Part shown: in pieces, positions 33,810-44,100 of the stretch | How the letters are laid out: every line of letters starts with the position of its first letter | How positions within the stretch are numbered: position 1 is the first letter of the stretch | Assembly: GCA_958450365.1 (NCBI GenBank) | Contig: CAUEEP010000736.1 | Coordinates: forward strand, 1,054,001-1,118,000 | DNA: 64,000 bases | Origin: Mesorhabditis belari | Lineage: Eukaryota; Nematoda; Chromadorea; Rhabditida; Rhabditidae | Direction: 5' to 3' | Notes under the pieces: generated by a model | What the model was told of the DNA's origin: nothing | Database searches by the model: none | What the model saw: only the letters and a program-made list of their open reading frames with translations | Made by a program: the position numbers and the translations under genes

Positions 33810-34101
33810 TACCGTAAATACTGTAATCCCCTCGTACAGTCGCGTAGTCGCAAAAGTTTTTTAGTATTTTTTTCAAAACACCCGTACTTTCAAAAAATGC
33901 GTCTTTGGTTTTCTCGACACTGGTTTATGGTACAATGCGCGCTTTGGTATGAAAAAATAGCCCTGAATTTCAGCTATTTTTTGATACCTAAGCGCGCATT
34001 GTAGCATAAACCAGTGTCGAGAAAAACTCGTTCAAAGCTAGACTACGCAACGCTCCGCACCGTCATTATGGGAGTGGGGTACTATTACAGTATTTACGGT
34101 A
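33810..34101. mobile_element. MITE, TACCGTAAATACTGTAAT ends, copy 2
   Basis: Same inverted ends as 30294-30608. The left end has lost a few bases (TGTAATCCCC for TGTAATAGTACCCC). Nested in a cluster with the next copy and with a lone end at 33713-33742. Confidence 0.88.
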
Positions 34102-34128
34102 TGTGTAAACTCATTGAACAGTAAGGCT

Positions 34129-34471
34129 TACCGTAAATACTGTAATAGTACCCCAACCCCCTCGTACAGTCGCGTAGTCGCAAAAGTTTTTTAGTATTTC
34201 ATTTTTTTCAAAGCGCTCGTACTTTCAAAAAATGCGTCTTTGGTATGAAAAAATAGCTGAAATTCAGGGCTATTTTTTGATACCAAAGCGAGCATTGTAG
34301 CATAAACTAGTGTCGAGAAAAACACGTTCAAAGCTAGACTATGCAACACTCCACTTTTTTTAAAAATTAAAAAAAAAAAAATATAATTTTTAAAAAAAAA
34401 AAAAAAAAAAAAAAAAGAAAAAAAAAACACCGTCATTATGGGGATGGGGTACTATTACAGTATTTACGGTA
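34129..34471. mobile_element. MITE, same family, copy 3, with A-run insertion
   Basis: Complete inverted ends. The interior carries a TTTTAAAAATT and long A-run insertion at about 34355-34428. Confidence 0.9.
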
Positions 34472-34478
34472 GGTGTTT

Positions 34479-34600
34479 TCTTTGTGCTCAACACAGAGAA
34501 ATGCACCTTCTCTGATGCACTAAACTCTTTTTTTACACCTTCCAATTGTTACTGAAAGAAAACATAATTCAGTACGCTAGAAAGCATGCGTTTACATTTC
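34479..34600. promoter_or_regulatory. two U6-PSE-like motifs facing each other's flank
   Basis: Minus strand 34479-34527: AGTGCATCAGAGAAGGTGCA with tail GAGCACAAAG. Plus strand 34570-34600: CAGTACGCTAGAAAGCATGC then GTTTACATTT. Neither has a TATA box. Confidence 0.45.
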
Positions 34601-35124
34601 AACTCAAACGGCTCAAAGAACACTTTGGGCATTTGTATCAAAACGAACCCCTTTCTAGGTCCCATTCTGCGCCCGTTTTCGCCCAAAACTTGGCATCTCC
34701 AAGAGGAAAGTTAGAAAAATATTGCTCTAGGCTCTAGAATACTTTTTATTTCACATATCTATTTCTTTACGATTCGGTTATGTGTTTTTTTTTTGTAAAT
34801 TTTCTTGTTTTTGTTTTGATTTTGATCTCTTGTAATCAACATTTCTTATTTCGTTCAATTTTTCACAGTGCACAAATATTTTTCAGCTGTTATTAAGCTT
34901 TTAGGTAATAAATTATCGGTTTTCCGCTTGAAAATTAGAAAATTTATCAATCAGTTTTAAATACTAATTTTTGATTGATTTGCACACAAGTCGCAAAATG
35001 AATTGTTCGCGTCTAACTTCAATTTTTTTCTGCGAGACTTTAAAATTTTTGATTTCTTTTTAAAAACGGTAAACTATTATTATTTATGATTTGTCTTTTA
35101 ATTTCTTTTTCAGAAACCGTTTTC

Positions 35125-35696
35125 ATGATGAGCGATGAGGCGAGCACTTCAACAAGCATCACGGAGACGCCCAAAAAATTACCGAAAACGAATTACGTCG
35201 CGAATCTACAATACGTTACCACAGGTCGGTTGACTTTTGGGTTTTAAGCTAAATTAGAGAAAAATTGTTGGCCTGCTGAAGTCGGGGTTAATCTAAAATC
35301 TTATTTGTGACATTCATGGCTTTTTTTCATGGCTCGCCTGAAGCGGCTTGAGATTTTAAACAAAACGCAAGGCTTAGTTGAAAAATTCCTCAAATTACTT
35401 GTTGAAAATTGTTTTACTAGCTAATTGAATTCTTCTTTTTAGGTGCAGCCGTTTTGTTCTTTTTTCGAGCCTTCAATCGTACGATCAGTCATCAAAAAAG
35501 AGGCCAAGTACTCGTCGGGTCTGCGGGTAAGTTTTTAGAACTAATTTTGAACGATTTTTAAGCTAATATAAATTTTACTTTAGTGTGCACTTATCTGTCG
35601 ATTGCAAACGAGTTCGGGTTGTTTCCATTCAACTTTTTTGTCGCACAACGAGCATCCACACGCACCCAACAAACGGAAAAAGAACAAAAAGTGTGA
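35125..35696 (+). CDS. small membrane protein, first gene of probable operon
   Basis: Exons 35125-35224, 35443-35525, 35584-35696 encode about 98 residues. After a polar N-terminus (MMSDEASTSTS) comes a hydrophobic segment (YVTTGAAVLFFFRAF), a basic loop (RTISHQKRG), and a second hydrophobic stretch (VLVGSAVCTYLSIANEFGLF). The C-terminal tail is basic. This suggests a two-helix hairpin in an organelle membrane. The start follows a TTTTTCAG acceptor with no upstream exon seen, as for a trans-spliced gene. The stop is only about 170 bases before the PIN4 start, a nematode-operon spacing. I do not recognise the family. Confidence 0.72.
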
Positions 35697-35867
35697 AGGT
35701 TTATTTTAGGAATTGCTAAATAAATATTTGGAATTTATGTCTATCAACTAAACAAAAAGGTAAAGCATCCAGGCTTTTGTTTAGAACTTTGAAAAATTAT
35801 GCTTTTGAAAATTTTTGTCTTTTGCCGGTCGAATACATGATTGATCAACTTTAATTATCCATTTAGA

Positions 35868-36372
35868 ATGCCTCCCAAAAAGCCTGCGGCTAAAGGAAAC
35901 GCGAAAGGAAGCGGTGGTGGTGAAGAAAAGGAAAAGAAAGAGGCCAAAGGAGGGACATCAGTTAAAGTTCGCCATATTTTATGTGAAAAACAGGTATGAA
36001 TTAAGGTTTTGTTAAGCGCTGTATGTTCATTTTAGGGAAAAGCTCTCGAAGCTTTAGAGAAACTAAAAGCTGGAGGTAAATTCAACGAGGTGGCAGCTCA
36101 ATACAGCGAAGACAAAGCTCGATCTGGGGTAACACTTGCATTATATTATCCTTTTTTACATGTGGATTTAGGGTGATCTTGGTTGGATGACGAGAGGCAG
36201 CATGGTTGGAGAATTTCAGGTGATCGATGGTTTTTCTTCCGCTGAATGGCAAGTATTTTAGGACGCTGCCTTTGCTTTATCGAAGAGCACACCTGACAAG
36301 CCAATCTACACAGACCCGCCAGTAAAAACGAAGTTTGGCTACCATATCATCATGGTCGAAGGAAAGAAGTAA
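35868..36372 (+). CDS. PIN4: parvulin peptidyl-prolyl isomerase PIN4
   Basis: Exons 35868-35993, 36036-36128, 36172-36219, 36262-36372 encode 125 residues, close to the usual 131. The basic Gly/Lys-rich N-terminus ([18 protein letters not shown]) is the nucleic-acid-binding tail of this family. The rotamase domain runs [67 protein letters not shown]. It has the active-site histidines and the family's [12 protein letters not shown] block. PIN4/Par14 is a phospho-independent parvulin linked to ribosome biogenesis and mitochondria. It is preceded by an ATTTAG acceptor just before the ATG and lies downstream in a probable operon. Confidence 0.95.
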
Positions 36373-36528
36373 CTTTTACTGCCTTTTAATTCCATATTTA
36401 ATTCGTTCCACTTATTTATACATTAAAGTTTGTGATACCTTTGATATTATCATTTTTCCCATTGTGAATAATACAATGAACAAAGCTCATTCATTATCAA
36501 CCAATTACAACAACAACTGAATTTGGTT

Positions 36529-36981
36529 TCAATAAGTCTTGAATTTGTCATCTTTAGGTCCAGCCTTTTTCGGTTCGGTGAAAATATTGTTGTTGAGACC
36601 GGCCAATGTCTAAAGTGAAAAAGTAATGAAAACAAGAAAACTCAAACCGCGTATTGAGAGTCATACGATGCAGCTTGTGCGTGTATCTCGCTTGGAGCTC
36701 TGGGAGGACCCTAGAGATTGAATTTAAGCAAATAAAAATTAAAAAATACCACAGGAGTTTTATCTTTGGCGCCTTCTTTAACGCTTTCTTTGGGTTTTCT
36801 AGATTTGGAGACGGATTCAGGGGCTTTTTTGAAATAAATGTAGAGACCTCCGGTGATACCCAGCAAAATCAAAATCTGAATGAGAAGAGTTAGTTAGATT
36901 GAGTGCATGGAGCTCAAAAACAAAAACAAAAGAACTACAGGCTTGATAAAAAACAACAACGCTTACAGTCATAAACTCCAT
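36529..36981 (-). CDS. 93-residue single-pass membrane protein
   Basis: Four exons: 36967-36981, 36753-36875, 36648-36710, 36529-36609, all with clean GT-AG introns and in-frame joins. The product starts MEFMT, then a single membrane helix (ILILLGITGGLYIYF), a basic cytosolic stretch (KSRKPKESVKEGAKDK), and a Pro/Ala-rich part. It ends TLAGLNNNIFTEPKKAG and DDKFKTY. The first exon codes only five residues, so ORF callers would miss the gene. It is convergent with PIN4 (stops 156 bases apart) and divergent from the golgin gene. The family is not recognised; the conserved-looking C-terminus suggests a binding tail. Confidence 0.72.
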
Positions 36982-37565
36982 CGTTTCTCGTTTGATGAAA
37001 TGAAGGAAGCAGAGGAAATCGACGAAGAGAAATGATGAAATGAGAAAACTCTTCATTTCTCTTTGTTTTAAACCAAGCTTAAATGTAAATTCACAACATT
37101 CTTTGTTAATTTTTCGTTAATGCAAAGTTTCTTTATCTCTTTATCTTTTGCGCCGCCCGCATTTCGGTTGTCATTTTTGTGTAAGCTCCTTTGAACTTGT
37201 CAAACTTCTGGCTTCATAGGTTTTCCTCTAAGATAAGTTTTTGTGAGTTACGAACGTCTCGAACAATTAGAAATATCATTACACACAGCATGCTGTATTT
37301 CAATGCTTTGATGCTAATACCTTGGATACTCTACCGCTCTTTTCGCCCTGGCAACATGCCCGATGAGAGAAAAAAACGGGTTCCACTACACTCACGAGCC
37401 AATATGCCCCGTGAAACACGATTCGCAATAAGCTGAGCAAACAAGCAATGTAGAAAAATTGGCTGTCCATTTTTGAATCAATATCGCTTAAAAATACTTT
37501 TTTTATTTTTTTCTATTTTGAGATTACTTTTTGTTGATATTTTAAACGTTTTGAATATTTAGGTG
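36982..37565. promoter_or_regulatory. divergent promoter region
   Basis: 584 bases between the small membrane gene (minus) and the golgin gene (plus). It includes a GC-richer patch (GCGCCGCCCGCATTTCGG at about 37150) and a TATTTAG acceptor just before the golgin ATG. No box could be assigned with confidence. Confidence 0.4.
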
Positions 37566-40500
37566 ATGTCCTCGGTGGAAGAGCTAAGAGCCGAACTCGC
37601 CGCTTCACAGAAGGATCTGCAATTTTATCAGAACAAGATCAAAGGTTTGTTTTAGCTCTTATTTCACGTTGACATTGCAATTGTTATAATTTTAGATGTC
37701 GTACAGGCCTACAAGAATCTTGACAACGAGAAGAAAGCGCTCGAGAAGGTTGTTGCTGCGTTTAAAACAGATGCCGAGGGACAAGAAGGAGCGGTGAGTT
37801 TTTATCAATAGCAAGAATGTACTGGACAATATAAAATTTGGTTTTGAAAATGTCTAAAATTTAATTTAGGGTCCAGCTACAACCGCCGATACGTTAAAAG
37901 TGGCTTTAGCGGATCTGACAAGGGAGAAAAAAAAACGAGAACAAGCCTACATTTCCGACAAGAAAGCACTCGTGGTAAGCTTCTTCCCACTTTTTCATCT
38001 TATTGTGGTTATTTTTAGGAAGAAGTCGAAAAGCAAAAAGCTCGAGCTGAGAAAATGGCCGAACAATTGGAATCGGCAAACGAGCAACTGGGAAAAGCGG
38101 CCAAAATCGTTGACAAAGTCAAGGTAATTTTGCCAAATTCATTTTTAGCGTACTTGATTGGTTAAATGTGTTTATCTATATATATATTTTTTTCAATTTA
38201 GGATCAAAAGAAGATAATCAAACAAATCGAGGCCGAACGGGATAAGGAATTACAGGTGTCTATTTACGATTCTATATACTGAGCTTATTTTTTTCATATA
38301 CCTGACTCAATAATTCTTTTTTAGGATCACGGTTGCATATTGGCCGAAATGCAGAAGCGCTTTGGTGAGGAGAAGACAAAGGCTGATAAACTTAGCAAAC
38401 AGGTAAGACAAATTGTTTACATTCAAACTTGTGAATTTTTTAGGTAGCCGAACTTTACACGAAACTACAAACAAACGACGATCTACCAAATCAGCTCCGA
38501 CAAAAGGAAAATGAATGGAAGGCCCAAGTAGACAAGTGGGTTTTTAGTATGATAAATTTATACAGAGTTTGCTCTTTTAGACTACAATCAGAGATTGAGG
38601 AGTGGAAGAAAAGGGCAGCCGTTACACCTACGCTACAACTTCTACAAAATCAGATGGATAACTTGAGGGTGAGTTAAAGTATAGTGACAATCAATCGAGA
38701 GATAGAACAAAGCTCCTAAAATCAATATTGATGTTTTTAGATTGAACACTCACATGCGATGGAGGAAGCGCTTTCAAAAGCTTCACATGGAAATGGAAAT
38801 TCGGCAGAAGATGAAAAGCGGTATCTTTTTTAAGAACGGCAAATACTTTATATTTTTTTTGATAAAGAATTTGTGTTTAGGAGATATGAATTGGAAAATC
38901 GACTGGTTGCGTTGAGCGAACAAACAGTGAATGCCGAAGTTCATTTGGTTTATTTATTGATAAATTGAAGCTTTAGAAACGATTTCATGAAGTCGAAGAG
39001 CAATACAAAGAAGCACAGGCAAAAGTGGAAGAATTAGAAAAGGTAAAGAGGCATTTTTGGCTGAAAATATATTTTTGTTATACAGAAGTTACAAACATCC
39101 GATGCTCGACCCCACGTTGAAGATTTTCGTCCCGAAAGCCTTGAGAAGAATTTGAGACATTTGGTAGCACTTATCAAGAAAGAACACAAGGATATGGATG
39201 TTTTTGGTGGGTTATTTGGCATATTTAAAGTGACTCAATGATAAGCCCGCTTTTTTAAGAAATAGTTGGTGCCTCTCAAGAAGTTCAAACCTTGAAATCC
39301 CGTTACGATCGTCTTGAGAATGACTTCGAGAAGCACAAACTGAAAGCTGAGGCTTTGTTGAGAGCAAAGGTTAGTATTACTTTGGATATTTTAAAAGCAT
39401 GTGATGTTTTTTAGAACGCCAGCAGAGAGAACGAGGCTGATAAAGAGGAGTCGGCGATGAGAGCCCTTGTGGGCCAACTTCATGAAAAACTTCGAGGTAT
39501 TGAAGCTTCAGCGGCGACTGATCGAGCGCAGTATGAACAAGTACGATTAGACTTATACAAGAAAGAGTAATCAATTTTGAAATGCTTCTTTATTTAGGCG
39601 ACTCGAGCCATGAAAGATCGAATTGGTGAATTGGAAAGCGGAGAAGAAAAACTACGAAGGGAGATGCAATCTGAAATGGCCAATAAAGGTTTGTGATTGC
39701 TTATAAAATTTGTTTAACTGCAACATTGACGAACTAATCAGCCTTTGTTTAGTTGCTGAAATGGAACACGAAATGCAAAAGCAACGGAATCGAACCTTCG
39801 ACTTACTTGAGGAGAAAGATCGTGAATTAGAAATTACAAGGTATGATTTTTTTGATTATTTTGCTGAGTTTTGACGAATTCTCGCATACCTTCTGTTTAG
39901 GGGCATTCTCTTGGCTGTTCGAAGCGAGTCATCGAATCATTCAATTCACGCATCATCTTCAGCTCCAGCCGATCCACCACAGAAAAGCCATCTAGTGAAG
40001 AAAAGGAGCAATGGAGAATTGAGACAAGTGGAACGACGAAAAAGCTCTGGTAATATTTGTGAAGAAATGTTTTTAGCAAAAAACTAATTTAGGTTTTCGA
40101 CATCGAAGCACCGATTCTATATCTAGCGCCATTGAGTACTATTCAGCAGGTTCTTTAAATTTTCAATTTACACGAAGACAACGTTTAGAAAATGCGACAA
40201 CTCAGTTACCATTGGCGAACGAGTCTCGAAACATCTACTATGAGGAGGAGATGACAAAGAAAGATTTGGAGATCAGAGAACTAAGGTTTGTTTTGTGACC
40301 TCGTATTTGTATAACTACATACCTACATAGCACCATTAAGATGATTTTTTTTGTTTAGATCTCAACTCAATAACCTGGACTTTCGAATGCGAGAAATCGA
40401 GCAGAATCATTTGACGAAAGATTTACAACAACATGAGATGGGAGAAAAGCTTAAAGAGGAAATCCGGATTCTTGAAGGCATGCTTGGATTTTGTTGCCAA

Positions 40501-40776
40501 ATTAGCCTATCTTTAGGTAAACTACAGTTGATTTCTTCTGGCGGCGAGCTCGAGTACATGAGAAATATTTTCGTTCAGTTTTTGCAAAGCAACAATTCAG
40601 CCAGCAGGAAGAACATCATAAAGGTAGGATCTTTACAAGTGAGAATTTCCTAGTTGTGTAATAGTTTGAGCTAAATTTTATCATTTCTTCAAGTATACTT
40701 ATCTTTTCAGGCTATTGGTATGTGTTTAAAGTTGAGTGCGACTGAAATGAAGGCGATCGATAAGAAAGCTTTCTAA
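37566..40776 (+). CDS. GCC1: GRIP-domain golgin, GCC1/GCC88 type
   Basis: About sixteen small exons from ATG 37566 to TAA 40774-40776. Nearly the whole product is coiled coil: VEELRAELAASQKDLQFYQ, KKALEKVVAAFKTD, KARAEKMAEQLESANEQLGK, VEEQYKEAQAKVEELEKK, MKDRIGELESGEEKLRREM. A Ser-rich linker with KKRSNGE and FRHRSTDSIS breaks it. The C-terminus is a GRIP domain: GELEYMRNIFVQFLQSNN, then after the last intron AIGMCLKLSATEMKAID. It has the conserved Tyr that binds Arl1-GTP. GRIP golgins tether endosome-derived vesicles at the trans-Golgi. GCC1/GCC88 has the same LEYLKN-x-x-x-QF form, so it is preferred over GCC2 and GOLGA1/4; a different GRIP golgin cannot be ruled out. Length (roughly 700 residues) also suits GCC1. 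Confidence 0.75.
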
Positions 40777-41159
40777 ATCGATGTGGCTTTTAGGTGATGA
40801 CATAATACTTACTAGTTTTTTTTTGGGTTTTGGCACCTTTAACCGGTTGTACAAAAGAAATTCTGGTGCCATAGTTGTGATACAAGGAGCTTCATAGTCG
40901 GTCTTTATTAGGTTCAAATAATTTTCTTTAAATATTCAATGTAAAACACTTTTACCTATTTCACTTGAACGATTTGTGCTCGATTTGTTTTACATATCAT
41001 TCCCTTATTCGTCTTCTTTTAGTTTCATGTGATAGCAACCTTTAGCATTTACGATTAATAAAATGTTGAAGTTTTTGGAATAACGGAGATCACCACTTTT
41101 ATTTTGATTCACTGGGTATCCAAGCACATGTATATCACATGACTTCAAATAAATGACTT

Positions 41160-44100
41160 TCAAAAGCTCAACCACTCGGCGGAGATCGATTTTGTCCACG
41201 TTCGTGCGGAGAGTTTCCAATCAAGCGATGAAGCAGATGGACGACTGAATTATTTTACTTTCGGTTTCAGAGACTGTACACCCATGCACAAAAAAAATGT
41301 CACATCGTTTTTACAAAACTTTATGCCTAAATTTGACCTACTAAACGTGTTCCAAATTCTATGCTGTCAAAAGGTTTTAGATAGCAAAAAGCTTCTACTT
41401 TCTTGTGAAAAAGTGTTAAAGTTCTAGCAATTTGTTTAAATTTTTATTTTTCAATAAATACCGGAAGAACACCAAAAACGGGCGCACAAAAAAAATGTCA
41501 CACATAAAATAAAAATTGATAAAAACAAAAATCTAACATTTTGTCGGGCCTCCCTTAGCTTGAATAACTGCCTGAATCCTCCGTGGCATCGAATCAGTCA
41601 AATCCTCCAAGAGGATCCTCAAATCTTCCGCTTCGAATGAAGTACCAAAGCTCAACCTTGGTCGCAAATCGTTTGCCCTTCAGTTTACCCTTGATGTGCG
41701 ACCACAAATGCTCGATTACGTTGAGATCCGGGCTGTAAGGTGGAGCAGCGACGAGCTTGACACGATTGTCAGCGAACCATCCCGGTAAACGAGCCCTTCC
41801 ACCGTTTGAAAGTCGGCCGACCCTTCCTATCAACATCTGGTGCTTGTGACACGGAGCGTTATCCTGGTACAACAACCATCCTTGTCCCATATTCGTGGTC
41901 GCAAATGGAAGAAGATCATTCTCCAGGATCGTCTTGTACCGCTGGGCCTTCAAGGTTGAGTTGAGAAAGACGAGCGGACCTGGTGAACTTCTAGTCATCG
42001 CTCCTGAAAAAAAAGCAAGATTAGTTGACATAAGGGAACAAGTCTTTTACCCCATAGCATAATCGATCCGCCACCAAATTTGACTGTCGGCCGCAAGTAT
42101 TTGATGTTATGGTGTTGTCCAATTGGTCTCCGGATCAAGTGATTGCCATTAGGGTTGAAGAGATTGATCTTCGACTCATCGGTGAAAATGACATTGGCCC
42201 AGTCATTCGGCGTCCAACTTTGGTACTTTTTTTGCGAACTCGAGTCGGATCTTCCTGTGCTTGGCAACCATCAGAGGTTTCTTGGCGGCCCTTCTAGTTA
42301 TCAATCCTGCTCGATTCAAGCGTCGGCTCACTGTCATTCGATTGATATCCTTGCCGAATTGTTGCTTGATGAGGCAAACACCATCCGACGCGTTAAGATT
42401 CGGGTCCTTATTGTGCGCCAAAATCAAAGCCTTGTCTTCGCGTGGTGTAGTGGCTGGTGGCCGTCCACTTCCTGGTGTGCTGTGCAAATTTCCAGTCGTT
42501 CTCGACTTCGCAGCAATGCGAGAAACGGTTCTTACATCACATTTGAACAGCTCGGCCACCTGTTTCCGCGGGATTCCTTGTTTCCTTGCTTCAACAATCT
42601 TTTCTTTGTCTGGCGTTGAGAGCTGTGATTTTACCATTCTAAAATTAAAAAAATTAGCATAAAAGAATGCAATCAAAAAAAAGTAAAACGGAAAAAAAGC
42701 AGATTCAAGTTAAATGTGACATTTTTTTTGTGCACCCTTTTTTGGTGTTCTTCCGGTATTTATTGAAAAATAAAAATTTAAACAAATTGCTGGAACTTTA
42801 ACACTTTTTCACAAGAAAGTAGAAGCTTTTTGCTATCTAAAACCTTTTGACAGCATAGAATTTGGAACACGTTTAGTAGGTCAAATTTAGGCGTAAAGTT
42901 TTGTAAAAACGATGTGACATTTTTTTTGTGCATGGGTGTATACTTTAGCTAGCTTATTGTTTTTTTTCTTTTTTACTCACCGTATGACCAGATCGGCTAT
43001 CGTTTTCACCGTTTTCTTCTCTGATTCATTTAGTTGATTAGAAGAAGTACCCTAAATTTAATTTGTTTTATATAAGCAAAACAAACTGCAAACCTTTTGC
43101 GAGAGAACACCCAGCAGATATTGCTGCAATGAGACACATGAGTCGTTGTAGAGACTCTGAAATTTGGAAGTGGGTTTTCTAAAAAGCATCAATTTTTGTA
43201 AACTACCGTAATCTTCTATCTAGGCTTGCAATACCGAAATCTTACCGTAATTCTGCTTTTAGACTTTTTCAGGGATTTTCTAACCTGAAGCTCCGTTTCA
43301 AGGGTTAATGGACTTATTGAGCAATTCGGCAACATCACAACCAATTCAATTAGCACATTGAGCAATGTCACTGAAATGATTGATCGATTTTACATTCAAT
43401 TTCCTTACAAAGAGCTCTCCGATCGCTTCCTTGCACTTTCACAGTGTTACAGGCATTGATGAGTGCTCGAAGAAATGTCAAACACATTTCGGAAAGATTC
43501 AGCGGTAGATTCGAGTTTAAACTCTAAAGCTTCATATTCGAAAGTTGAAAAATTTAATCACTTTTCTAGAAAAACCAGAAATCTTCTCAATCCTCTTTTT
43601 TAGCAAAGTACAATCGTCCTGAGAAAATCCTTCATTTATCTGAAAATCTTTCTCAGCTCCGAATTTTCTTTTAACAAACCAATGCGATGAGAATAAGATA
43701 TCCATTGTGGAGAAGCATTTCCGAGATCATTGTAGAAATTCGAGTTTTGATTTGTGTGATCAAATCTTGTTGAAGATTTGGAGAGAGAGCCCACAAACGT
43801 TTTGCTCCAACCAATGACTCTTCAAGGCAATGACTCTCACGAGACTGAAACAAGAACTACAGTACACTGTAATGTACGCTTTTTGTGCTCTAAGCAAACC
43901 CTCTCTCGTCTACTCAACCTTTTTTTTTCTTTTCTTGAACACTAAGAGCATAAAGTATACGAAAATATTCCTTCTCACTGTTTTTTGTGTTCCCGTTTTG
44001 CCGCCAGGTCGATTCACATAATAAAAATAGCATCGATGCATGAAACTTATCTAAATATTATTTGAGTTATTTATATGTCGTAACCGATTATGAATGAAAT

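Noticed and set aside
41005..41220. 71-residue minus frame beside the Tc1 element
   Set aside because: Has no ATG, a stop just upstream, and overlaps the last EDRF1 exon in another frame; the EDRF1 frame is in phase with the preceding donor.
42143..42662. Long plus-strand frames of 133-158 residues
   Set aside because: Antisense shadows of the Tc1 transposase.
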